Source of the DNA: Desulfuromonadaceae bacterium
GTDB lineage: Bacteria > Desulfobacterota > Desulfuromonadia > Desulfuromonadales > SZUA-401
Assembly (NCBI GenBank): GCA_003246035.1
Contig: QKBP01000008.1
Location: 1-5,092 of the forward strand
Length of the DNA: 5,092 nt
Direction of reading: 5' to 3'
Position numbers and translations under genes: made by a program. The notes under the pieces were generated by a model, which had not been told where the DNA came from, made no database searches, and saw nothing but the letters and a program-made list of their open reading frames with translations. Of the stretch, positions 1 through 5,092 are shown piece by piece (position 1 is the stretch's first letter; each line of letters starts with the position of its first letter).

Positions 1-2232
1 GACGTCGACTTCTGCATCTACGGCCGTGAGGACGTGATCCGCTACGTGCGCGAGAAGTACGGCGAGGAGAACGTCGCCCAGATCATCACCTTCGGGACCA
101 TGCTCGCCAAGGCGGCGGTCCGCGACGTCGGCCGGGCCCTGAACATGGCGTATGGCGACGTCGACCGGATCGCCAAGTTGATCCCGGACGGCGCGAAGAA
201 CCTCAAGGAGGCGCTCAAGCTCGAGCCGCGCCTGCAGGAGACCATCGACAAGGACCCCCAGGTCGCCGAGCTGTTCAAGATCGCCGTGTCGCTCGAAGGC
301 CTGACCCGTCACGCCTCGACCCATGCGGCCGGGGTGGTGGTGACCCCTCGGGTGCTCACCGAGTACCTGCCGCTCTACAAGGACCAGAAGTCTGGGGGGC
401 AGGTGACCCAGTTCGCCATGGGGTTCGTGGAGAAGATCGGGCTGGTCAAGTTCGACTTCCTCGGGCTCAAGACCCTCACCGTCATCGACAACGCGGTGCG
501 CCTGGTGCGCAACGGTAAGACCCCCGATTTCGATCTGAGGCTGATCGCGGACGACGACCCGACGACCTTCGAGCTGCTCGCCGAGGGGAAGACCACCGGG
601 GTCTTCCAGCTCGAGTCGAGCGGCATGCGCGAGTACCTTGCCAAGCTACGCCCGAACTGCTTCGAAGACCTGATCGCCATGGTCGCCCTCTACCGCCCAG
701 GCCCCCTGGGCTCGGGGATGGTCGATACCTTCATCCGCCGCAAGCACGGCCTGGAGACCTTCACCTACGACTTTCCGCAGCTGGAGCCGATCCTCAAGGA
801 TACCTATGGGGTCATCGTCTACCAGGAGCAGGTCATGCAGATCGCCCAGGTGCTCGCCAACTACACCCTCGGGGGTGCCGACCTGCTGCGTCGCGCCATG
901 GGGAAGAAGAAACCCGAGGAGATGGCCAAGGAACGCGAGAAGTTCATGGCCGGGGCGAAGACTAACCAGCTCGATCTCAAGAAGGCCCAGGCGGTCTTCG
1001 ACCTGATGGAGAAGTTCGCCGAGTACGGCTTCAACAAGTCGCACTCGGCGGCCTACGCCCTGGTCGCCTACCATACCGCGTATCTCAAGGCCCACTATCC
1101 GGTGGAATTCATGGCCGCGCTCTTGACCGAGGACATGGAGAACACCGACAAGGTAGTGAAGAACATCAACGAGGTGCGCACCATGGGGATCGAGGTGCTC
1201 CCTCCCGACATCAACGCTTCGGAGCGCAGCTTCACCGTCCATGGCAAGGCGATCCGCTTCGGCATGGGGGCGGTCAAGGGGGTCGGAACCGCGGCGATCG
1301 AGGCCATCCTCGAGGCCCGCACCGAGGGAGCATTCGCCGGTCTTGGGGATTTCTGCGAAAAGGTCGACCTGCGCCGGGTCAACAAGAAGGTGGTCGAGGC
1401 GCTGATCAAGAGCGGCTGCTTCGATACCCTCGATGGGCACCGCGCCCAGTTCATGGCCGCCCTCGAGGATGCCATGGAGGTCGGCCAGCGGGTTCAGCGT
1501 GACCGCGCGGTCGGTCAGGATTCCCTGTTCGGTTCGGCAGAGATGGTCTCGGCCCAGGGGAACGGGCACGGGCGGCTCCCCGACATCGGGGCCTGGGACG
1601 AGAAGTTGCGCCTCTCCTTCGAGAAGGAGGCGCTCGGCTTCTACATCACCGGCCATCCCCTCGACCGTTACCGGGACGATTTGTCCCGTTACACCTCGTG
1701 CGAGGCGGCGGCGCTGTCTGAACGGCGCGACCAGGAGGAGGTCCGCATTGCCGGAATGGTCGCGGGACTCAAGGAACTGACGACCAAGAAGGGTGAACGT
1801 ATGGCCTTCGTGACCCTCGAGGACCTTTCCGGTTTTGCCGAACTGGTGGTCTTCCCGGAGACCTACCGCGAGGCCTACGACCTGATCAAGGGGGACGATC
1901 CGCTGCTGGTGACCGGGACCGTCAAGCTCGAGGAAGAATCGAGCAAGGTGCTGGCCTCCGAGGTGGTTCCGCTGGCCGAGGCGAGCGAGAAGATGACCCG
2001 AAGGGTCCACTTCCGCTGCGCTTCGCGCGATCTCGACCCGCGCAGGCTCACCGCGCTCAAGGACCTGATGAAGCGTCACCGCGGAAGCTGCGAGGCCTGG
2101 CTGCATGTCCTCAACCCGCCCCATGCCGAAACGGTTATCGCCCTCCCCGCGGATTGCCGGGTTGCGGCTAATGAACGAATTGTTAGTGCTGCCGAGAAGC
2201 TTTTCGGCTATAGTGTGGTCACTTTCGAGTGA
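1..2232 (+). CDS. dnaE: DNA polymerase III alpha subunit, C-terminal part (5' end outside window)
   Basis: This is the catalytic subunit of the chromosomal replicase, extending DNA at the fork with the beta clamp and the clamp loader. The frame is open from base 1, so the gene starts upstream; the GTG at 34 is an internal valine, not a start. About 743 codons are present, against roughly 1,160 for the E. coli protein, so the PHP domain and early palm are missing. Counting from codon 1: DVDFC (1-5) is the end of the PDxDxDF palm motif and includes the equivalent of E. coli D403. The third catalytic Asp lies in KFDFLGL (D152, like E. coli D555). Finger-region motifs follow: YRPGPLGSGMVD (~232-242), YQEQVMQIA (274-282), GKKKPEEM (301-308) and FNKSHSAAYAL (344-354). 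A helix-hairpin-helix-like segment lies near 457-478. A clamp-binding motif QDSLF (506-510, bases 1516-1530) comes next, then an OB fold at ~581-660. The stop is TGA at 2230-2232. No damage is seen. Family assignment is certain; domain limits are approximate. Confidence 0.97.
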   Translation, partial: DVDFCIYGREDVIRYVREKYGEENVAQIITFGTMLAKAAVRDVGRALNMAYGDVDRIAKLIPDGAKNLKEALKLEPRLQETIDKDPQVAELFKIAVSLEGLTRHASTHAAGVVVTPRVLTEYLPLYKDQKSGGQVTQFAMGFVEKIGLVKFDFLGLKTLTVIDNAVRLVRNGKTPDFDLRLIADDDPTTFELLAEGKTTGVFQLESSGMREYLAKLRPNCFEDLIAMVALYRPGPLGSGMVDTFIRRKHGLETFTYDFPQLEPILKDTYGVIVYQEQVMQIAQVLANYTLGGADLLRRAMGKKKPEEMAKEREKFMAGAKTNQLDLKKAQAVFDLMEKFAEYGFNKSHSAAYALVAYHTAYLKAHYPVEFMAALLTEDMENTDKVVKNINEVRTMGIEVLPPDINASERSFTVHGKAIRFGMGAVKGVGTAAIEAILEARTEGAFAGLGDFCEKVDLRRVNKKVVEALIKSGCFDTLDGHRAQFMAALEDAMEVGQRVQRDRAVGQDSLFGSAEMVSAQGNGHGRLPDIGAWDEKLRLSFEKEALGFYITGHPLDRYRDDLSRYTSCEAAALSERRDQEEVRIAGMVAGLKELTTKKGERMAFVTLEDLSGFAELVVFPETYREAYDLIKGDDPLLVTGTVKLEEESSKVLASEVVPLAEASEKMTRRVHFRCASRDLDPRRLTALKDLMKRHRGSCEAWLHVLNPPHAETVIALPADCRVAANERIVSAAEKLFGYSVVTFE
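2191..2214 (+). promoter_or_regulatory. Candidate accA promoter element: inverted repeat abutting a -10-like TATAGT
   Basis: Inside the last codons of dnaE, GCCGAGAAGCTTTTCGGC (2191-2208) is a near-perfect inverted repeat (8 bp arms with one G-T wobble). It is followed directly by TATAGT (2209-2214), which resembles a sigma-70 -10 box, 37 nt upstream of the accA start. The surrounding bases (about 2167-2214) are visibly more AT-rich than the rest of dnaE. No good -35 sits at 16-18 nt: TTGTTA at 2180-2185 is 23 nt away, which is too far. E. coli accA is known to have promoters inside dnaE, so an internal promoter is plausible. The repeat also simply encodes AEKLFG, so it may be chance. It lacks a following T-run and is not a terminator. 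Confidence 0.2.
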
Positions 2233-2238
2233 TCTGAC

Positions 2239-2243
2239 AGGAG
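2239..2243 (+). promoter_or_regulatory. Ribosome-binding site of accA
   Basis: AGGAG sits 7 nt before the ATG at 2251. It decides between two overlapping ATGs. The other one (2247) is only 3 nt from the AGGAG and opens an eight-codon frame ending at 2273. The 2251 start gives the expected AccA N-terminus. Confidence 0.75.
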
Positions 2244-2250
2244 CAGATGA

Positions 2251-3207
2251 ATGCAATATTTTCTCGATTTTGAAAAACCGCTGGTGGAGCTGGAACAGAA
2301 GATCCGCGAGCTGCGCGAATTTTCCACCGACAGCGTCGATTTTGGTGCCGACATCAAGAAGCTGGAAAAGAAAGCGGAAAAACTTCGTGAGGAGATCTTC
2401 TCCAACCTGACCCGCTGGCAGCGTACCCAGCTGGCCCGCCACCAGTACCGTCCCTACACCCTCGATTACGTTAAGAATGTCTTCACCGACTGGTTCGAGG
2501 TCCACGGCGATCGCAATTTCCGCGACGACCCCGCTCTGGTCTGCGGCTTTGCTCGTTTTGACGGCCAGCCTTGTGCGGTCATCGGCCACCAGAAGGGGCG
2601 TGATACCAAGGAGAAGGTCTATCGCAACTTCGGCATGCCGCACCCCGAAGGGTACCGTAAGGCCCTGCGCGTGATGGAGCTGGCCGAGCAGTTCAAGCTG
2701 CCGATCTTCACTTTCGTCGACACTCCCGGCGCGTTCCCGGGGATCGGTGCCGAGGAGCGCGGACAGGCCGAGGCGATCGCCCGCAACCTGCGCGAGATGG
2801 CGATGCTGACCGTACCGGTCATCGTCACCGTGACCGGCGAAGGGGGCTCGGGGGGCGCGCTGGCCATCGCCGTCGGCAACCGGGTGCTGATGATGGAGTA
2901 CTCGGTCTATTCGGTCATCTCGCCCGAGGGGTGCGCCGCGATCCTGTGGAGCGACGGGACCCTCGGCCCGCAGGCCGCAGAGGCGCTCAAGCTGACGGCC
3001 AAGGATATCGACGAGCTCGGCTGCGTGATCGACGAGGTGATCCCCGAACCGAAGGGCGGGGCACACAACGATGTGGCGCTGGCCGCGGCCAACGTCAAGA
3101 AGGTGCTCAAAAAGCACCTTGACGAGCTGATGAAGCTCTCCCCCGAGGAACTGGTCGAGCAGCGTTACCAGAAATTCCGCGCCATGACCAAGGTGGAAGA
3201 GCACTGA
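2251..3207 (+). CDS. accA: Acetyl-CoA carboxylase carboxyltransferase subunit alpha
   Basis: AccA pairs with AccD (not in this window) in the cytosolic carboxyltransferase. That enzyme moves the carboxyl group from carboxybiotinyl-AccB to acetyl-CoA, making malonyl-CoA for fatty-acid synthesis. The 318-residue product matches the usual ~320. Visible features: the N-terminal FLDFEKP motif; a charged, probably coiled-coil helical segment (~10-52); RPYTLDYV; the crotonase-like core with [13 protein letters not shown] (from 110), [15 protein letters not shown] (from 126), DTPGAFPG (157-164) and [18 protein letters not shown]; the glycine-rich [10 protein letters not shown] (196-205) that helps form the active-site oxyanion pocket; and [13 protein letters not shown] (from 221). 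The C-terminal EPxGGAH motif and SPEEL..QRYQKFR helix are intact. As in this family generally, the zinc finger belongs to AccD and is absent here. The gene lies 18 nt behind dnaE, so co-transcription is likely, and a terminator follows. The start is supported by AGGAG 7 nt upstream. Confidence 0.98.
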   Translation: MQYFLDFEKPLVELEQKIRELREFSTDSVDFGADIKKLEKKAEKLREEIFSNLTRWQRTQLARHQYRPYTLDYVKNVFTDWFEVHGDRNFRDDPALVCGFARFDGQPCAVIGHQKGRDTKEKVYRNFGMPHPEGYRKALRVMELAEQFKLPIFTFVDTPGAFPGIGAEERGQAEAIARNLREMAMLTVPVIVTVTGEGGSGGALAIAVGNRVLMMEYSVYSVISPEGCAAILWSDGTLGPQAAEALKLTAKDIDELGCVIDEVIPEPKGGAHNDVALAAANVKKVLKKHLDELMKLSPEELVEQRYQKFRAMTKVEEH

Positions 3208-3230
3208 CGCAACGCGTGATAGCACCGTTC

Positions 3231-3269
3231 AAGGCGCCCCGGGCCATCGGCCCCCGGCGCCTTTTGTCT
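3231..3269 (+). terminator. Rho-independent terminator after accA
   Basis: Outer arms AAGGCGCC (3231-3238) and GGCGCCTT (3256-3263) pair over 8 bp. After a 2x2 internal mismatch, GGGCC (3241-3245) pairs with GGCCC (3249-3253) around a three-base loop. The 3' arm runs into TTTT (3262-3265), then GTCT. The T-run is short but the stem is very GC-rich. It begins 23 nt after the accA stop and separates dnaE-accA from the kinase gene. Confidence 0.85.
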
Positions 3270-3282
3270 ATGGAGAGATCGA

Positions 3283-4203
3283 ATGCCTGAAGTCGTCGGT
3301 ATCGGGCAGTGCGCACTCGATCTGCTCGGCACCGTGCCGAGCTGGCCGCAGCCCGACAGCAAGGTGGAGCTCCCCGAGCTGACCCTGCAGGGGGGCGGTC
3401 CGGTCGCTACCGCGCTGGTCACCCTCGCGCGGCTCGGAATATCCACCGCTCTGCAGGGCGCGGTCGGTGCCGACGAGGCGGGACGCCAGATCCGGGCCGG
3501 CCTCGAACTGGAGGGAGTTGATTGCAGCGGCCTGCACACCCAGCAGGGACGTCGTAGCCAGACCGCCTTCATTGCCGTCGAGCCCGAGACCGCGAGACGC
3601 ACGGTGTTCTGGCATCGCGGCGATGCCCTTCTCGCTCTCGACCAACTCGACCAAGAGATGATCCGCGCCGCGCGGGTGCTGCATCTCGACGGACTGCATC
3701 TCGACCTCGCTCTGCAGGCCGCGCATGTCGCTCGCGACGCGGGGGTCATGACGGTCCTCGACGGCGGGACCCTGCGCCCCGGCATGAAGCGCCTGCTCCC
3801 CTGGGTCGATCACGCCGTGGTGAGCCAGTCCTTTTCGGAGGCGTTGTCTCCTGGCGATCCGCTCAAGACCTGTGACGACCTGCTCGGCTTCGGGGCGGTG
3901 GCGGCGACGGTGACGCTCGGTGCACAGGGGAGCATCACCAAGTTGCGCACCGGCCACGTCCATCGTCAACCGGCGTTCAAGGTGCGCGTGGTCGACACCA
4001 CCGGTTGCGGCGACGTGTACCACGGCGCCTATATCTTCGGGCTGCTCAACGACTGGCCTTGGCCCGAACGGCTCGCCTTTGCGGCGGCCTGTGCTGCGCT
4101 CAAGACCCGCGCCATCGGTGGCCGGGCCGGGATCCCGGTCTTCGACGCGGTCGCCGGGTTCCTTGCCGCCCACGGCACGACACTCCCCGCCCGGCTCTCC
4201 TGA
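3283..4203 (+). CDS. PfkB/ribokinase-family carbohydrate kinase, substrate unknown
   Basis: This is an ATP-dependent kinase of the ribokinase fold, probably cytosolic, phosphorylating a sugar or similar small molecule. The 306 residues fit the family (~290-330). Visible: the N-terminal strand VVGIGQCALDLLG (4-16), carrying the first substrate-contacting Asp; the glycine-rich PfkB motif GGGPVATALVTLARLG (37-52); an ATP-side motif VTLGAQGS (210-217); and PfkB signature 2, DTTGCGDVYHGAY (238-250), with the catalytic base D244. Two deviations from the ribokinase consensus stand out. The usual Asn of GGxxxN is Ala42, and the anion-hole GAGD reads GCGD with YHGAY rather than FxGGF. Such variants remind me of the sulfofructose-kinase/YihV-like side of the family, but substrate cannot be read from sequence. 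GGAGA at 3272-3276, 6 nt ahead, supports the ATG at 3283. The gene follows a terminator, so it probably has its own promoter, although I see no convincing -35/-10. It likely runs into rlpA 42 nt downstream. Confidence 0.9.
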   Translation: MPEVVGIGQCALDLLGTVPSWPQPDSKVELPELTLQGGGPVATALVTLARLGISTALQGAVGADEAGRQIRAGLELEGVDCSGLHTQQGRRSQTAFIAVEPETARRTVFWHRGDALLALDQLDQEMIRAARVLHLDGLHLDLALQAAHVARDAGVMTVLDGGTLRPGMKRLLPWVDHAVVSQSFSEALSPGDPLKTCDDLLGFGAVAATVTLGAQGSITKLRTGHVHRQPAFKVRVVDTTGCGDVYHGAYIFGLLNDWPWPERLAFAAACAALKTRAIGGRAGIPVFDAVAGFLAAHGTTLPARLS

Positions 4204-4235
4204 CCGGAGTGGAACAGATTCGCGGACCGACTGTG

Positions 4236-4240
4236 AGGAG
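4236..4240 (+). promoter_or_regulatory. Ribosome-binding site of rlpA
   Basis: AGGAG lies 5 nt before the ATG at 4246. An in-frame TGA at 4234-4236 rules out any earlier start, so the short lipoprotein signal peptide is genuine. Confidence 0.7.
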
Positions 4241-4245
4241 AGAGA

Positions 4246-4881
4246 ATGGATTTTCGCTGTTTTTTCCTGTTGCTGTGTCTGACGCTGAGCGCCTGCGGAC
4301 CGACCTACACCACGCGGGTTCTCGACACCCCCGAGACCCGCGAATTGAAGGGGCACCAGAAACCCTACACGGTCAACGGCAAACGCTACGATCCGTTGCG
4401 TAGCCATCATGGATTCGTCGAGGAGGGGGTCGCCAGCTGGTACGGTGAGGATTTCCACGGCAAGCTGACCAGCAACGGCGAAGTCTACGATATGTATGCC
4501 ATGACCGCGGCGCACAAGACCTTGCCGCTCGGCGTCTACGTCCGGGTCACCAACAAGCAGAACGGACAGTCGGCGGTGGTGAGGGTGAATGACCGCGGAC
4601 CGTTTGTCGATACCCGGATCATCGATCTCTCGTACGCGGCCGCCAAGCAACTCGGGGTCGTCGGCCCCGGAACTGCCCCGGTGCGCATCGAGGCCCTCGG
4701 CTACCGTGCCGACGGAAGCGATGCCGCGGCCGGTTATCGCCAGCCGGAGAGCTACGCGGTGAGCGCCTACGCTGTGCAGATCGGCGCCTTCGGCTCGCCG
4801 TGGAATTGCGGGGTCGCTACGGGTCGTCATCGGTGGCGGAGGGATGGGTCGATGGGCGGAAATTCTTCCGGGTGCGGGTAG
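4246..4881 (+). CDS. rlpA: RlpA-type septal ring lytic transglycosylase lipoprotein, SPOR domain disrupted
   Basis: RlpA proteins are outer-membrane lipoproteins. Some cleave glycan strands lacking stem peptides at the septum. The signal peptide is short, with lipobox LSAC and lipidated Cys17; Gly18 at +2 fits outer-membrane sorting. The double-psi beta-barrel covers ~61-152, beginning GVASWYG. It keeps all three residues reported as important in Pseudomonas aeruginosa RlpA: Glu79 in NGEVYD, His90 in AAHKTLPLG and Asp116 in VNDRGPF. The spacing (11 and 26 residues) is the same as in that protein. A linker leads to the start of a SPOR domain, YAVQIGAF (175-182). After about residue 184 the frame reads an unrelated tail (SPWNCGVATGRH...) and stops at TAG 4879-4881, giving 211 residues. 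The lost half of SPOR lies in the -1 frame to 4973. As written, catalysis could survive but septal glycan targeting should not. Either the gene is truncated or there is a sequencing indel. Confidence 0.9.
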   Translation: MDFRCFFLLLCLTLSACGPTYTTRVLDTPETRELKGHQKPYTVNGKRYDPLRSHHGFVEEGVASWYGEDFHGKLTSNGEVYDMYAMTAAHKTLPLGVYVRVTNKQNGQSAVVRVNDRGPFVDTRIIDLSYAAAKQLGVVGPGTAPVRIEALGYRADGSDAAAGYRQPESYAVSAYAVQIGAFGSPWNCGVATGRHRWRRDGSMGGNSSGCG

Positions 4882-4973
4882 GCCATTTCTCCACCCTGGA
4901 GGCGGCCGAGGCCGCCGTATCGCAGCTGCAGCGCGACGGCTACGGCAAGGGACTGGTGGTCGCCAAGGAGTAG
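4791..4973 (+). pseudogene. rlpA: Frame-displaced C-terminal half of the RlpA SPOR domain
   Basis: In the frame one base back from rlpA, the DNA reads AVELRGRYG, then SSSVAEGWVDGRKFFRVRVG, then HFSTLEAAEAAVSQLQRDGY and GLVVAKE, ending at TAG 4971-4973. The FFRVRVGHF strand followed by an Ala/Glu-rich helix and a closing strand is the standard second half of a SPOR (peptidoglycan-binding repeat) domain. It joins logically to YAVQIGAF at the end of the rlpA frame. The codons stay GC-rich at third positions, as in the neighbours. The switch lies about 4788-4800. A one-base loss would restore the frame, but the junction GAFGS-AVELRG also looks about four residues short of typical SPOR domains, so a loss near 13 bases is another possibility. 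The repaired protein would be about 243-247 residues. It has no start or ribosome-binding site of its own. Confidence 0.85.
4965..4970 (+). promoter_or_regulatory. Shine-Dalgarno of the downstream DUF1820-like gene
   Basis: A perfect AAGGAG is embedded in the last two sense codons (Lys-Glu) of the displaced rlpA frame. It lies 8 nt before the ATA at 4979-4981. Its placement marks that codon as the expected initiation site and indicates translational coupling to an intact rlpA ending at 4973. Confidence 0.65.
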
Positions 4974-4978
4974 ATTCG

Positions 4979-5092
4979 ATAAGTGCGGCCAAGGCGAAGA
5001 AGCTGTTCAGGATCTATTTCAGCAGCGAGGGGAAGGGGTGCGAGCTCTATGCCCGAAAGGTCGATGCCAGCCAGATGCCCGGCTTCGTGGCC
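4979..5092 (+). CDS. DUF1820-like small protein, N-terminal part, apparent ATA start (3' end outside window)
   Basis: The open frame to the window edge reads (M/I)SAAKAKKLFRIYF, then SSEGKGCELYARKV, then DASQMPGFVA: 38 codons. The pattern K-x-(Y/F)R(V/I)xF-x3-GKxxELYAxxV-x(5-6)-GF resembles the start of DUF1820 proteins, a family of about 90-110 residues with no established role to my knowledge. That assignment is from memory of the family. No ATG, GTG or TTG lies in this frame close upstream or within the first codons. The position 8 nt after AAGGAG, where Met is expected, holds ATA. The family position usually V-Y (GKVYELYA) here reads G-C, coded by GGG TGC where GTG TAC would be typical, so base errors or decay are possible. 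A GTG at 4983 is out of frame and gives an Arg/Ser-rich nonsense peptide. Confidence 0.6.
   Translation, partial: MSAAKAKKLFRIYFSSEGKGCELYARKVDASQMPGFVA

Noticed and set aside
34..36. GTG as the start of the dnaE coding region
   Set aside because: The frame is open upstream to base 1 and encodes the conserved DVDFC palm motif; no Shine-Dalgarno precedes the GTG.
2191..2208. Inverted repeat as a terminator between dnaE and accA
   Set aside because: The stem lies inside the dnaE coding sequence, is short, and is followed by TATAGTGTGG rather than a T-run.
646..3225. A minus-strand open frame of 859 codons opposite dnaE and accA
   Set aside because: It is a mirror of two certain genes in GC-rich DNA, spans their boundary and the intergenic gap, is rich in His/Leu/Gly/Arg as antisense frames are, and matches no family I recognise.
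4785..4815. Programmed -1 ribosomal frameshift in rlpA
   Set aside because: I see no X-XXY-YYZ slippery heptamer or run of A or T at the switch point, the spliced domain looks several residues short, and RlpA proteins are not known for recoding.
3268..4992. A minus-strand open frame of 574 codons opposite the kinase gene and rlpA
   Set aside because: It is antisense to two recognised genes, with low-complexity Arg/Pro/Ala-rich composition and no recognisable domain; GC-driven stop avoidance explains it.
4983..5092. GTG at 4983 as the start of a gene in another frame
   Set aside because: It gives an Arg/Ser-rich peptide (VRPRRRSCSG...) with no family resemblance, while the adjacent frame gives a recognisable DUF1820-like start.
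1..5092. Mobile element, CRISPR array, tRNA/rRNA, toxin-antitoxin or defence genes
   Set aside because: No repeated spacers, terminal repeats, transposase motifs, cloverleaf sequences or small defence-type genes are visible; the window is filled by housekeeping genes on one strand.

Overview
This is a GC-rich, gene-dense, entirely plus-strand stretch of bacterial chromosome. It looks like a high-GC Gram-negative. A deltaproteobacterium-type lineage (Desulfuromonadales/Geobacter-like) is my best guess, from the style of the AccA N-terminus, the lipobox-bearing RlpA and the DUF1820-type protein. That assignment rests on recall of the families, not on a search.

Layout. (1) 1-2232: the C-terminal ~743 codons of dnaE, the replicative DNA polymerase III alpha subunit; the gene begins left of the window. 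(2) 2251-3207: accA, the carboxyltransferase alpha subunit of acetyl-CoA carboxylase, 18 nt behind dnaE with a good Shine-Dalgarno. The dnaE-accA order is also found in E. coli. (3) 3231-3269: a strong rho-independent terminator closing the dnaE-accA unit. (4) 3283-4203: a PfkB/ribokinase-family small-molecule kinase of unknown substrate. (5) 4246-4973: an RlpA-type lipoprotein (double-psi beta-barrel plus C-terminal SPOR domain), whose SPOR domain is broken by a reading-frame shift near 4790-4800. As written, the frame stops at 4881, while the rest of SPOR continues in another frame to a stop at 4973. (6) 4979-5092: the first 38 codons of a DUF1820-like gene with a perfect AAGGAG ribosome-binding site but ATA where ATG is expected; it runs off the right edge.

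Functionally this is core cell-cycle and envelope material: DNA replication, the first committed step of fatty-acid synthesis, and a septal/peptidoglycan-associated lipoprotein. The kinase has no clear pathway link to its neighbours. I see no mobile element, CRISPR array, tRNA, rRNA, phage gene or defence system, and no evidence for a new biological system. The points worth a second look are the two anomalies at the right end (the rlpA frame shift and the missing start codon of the next gene), the variant motifs of the kinase, and the hairpin/-10-like site at the end of dnaE. No gene-free stretch exceeds 76 bases.
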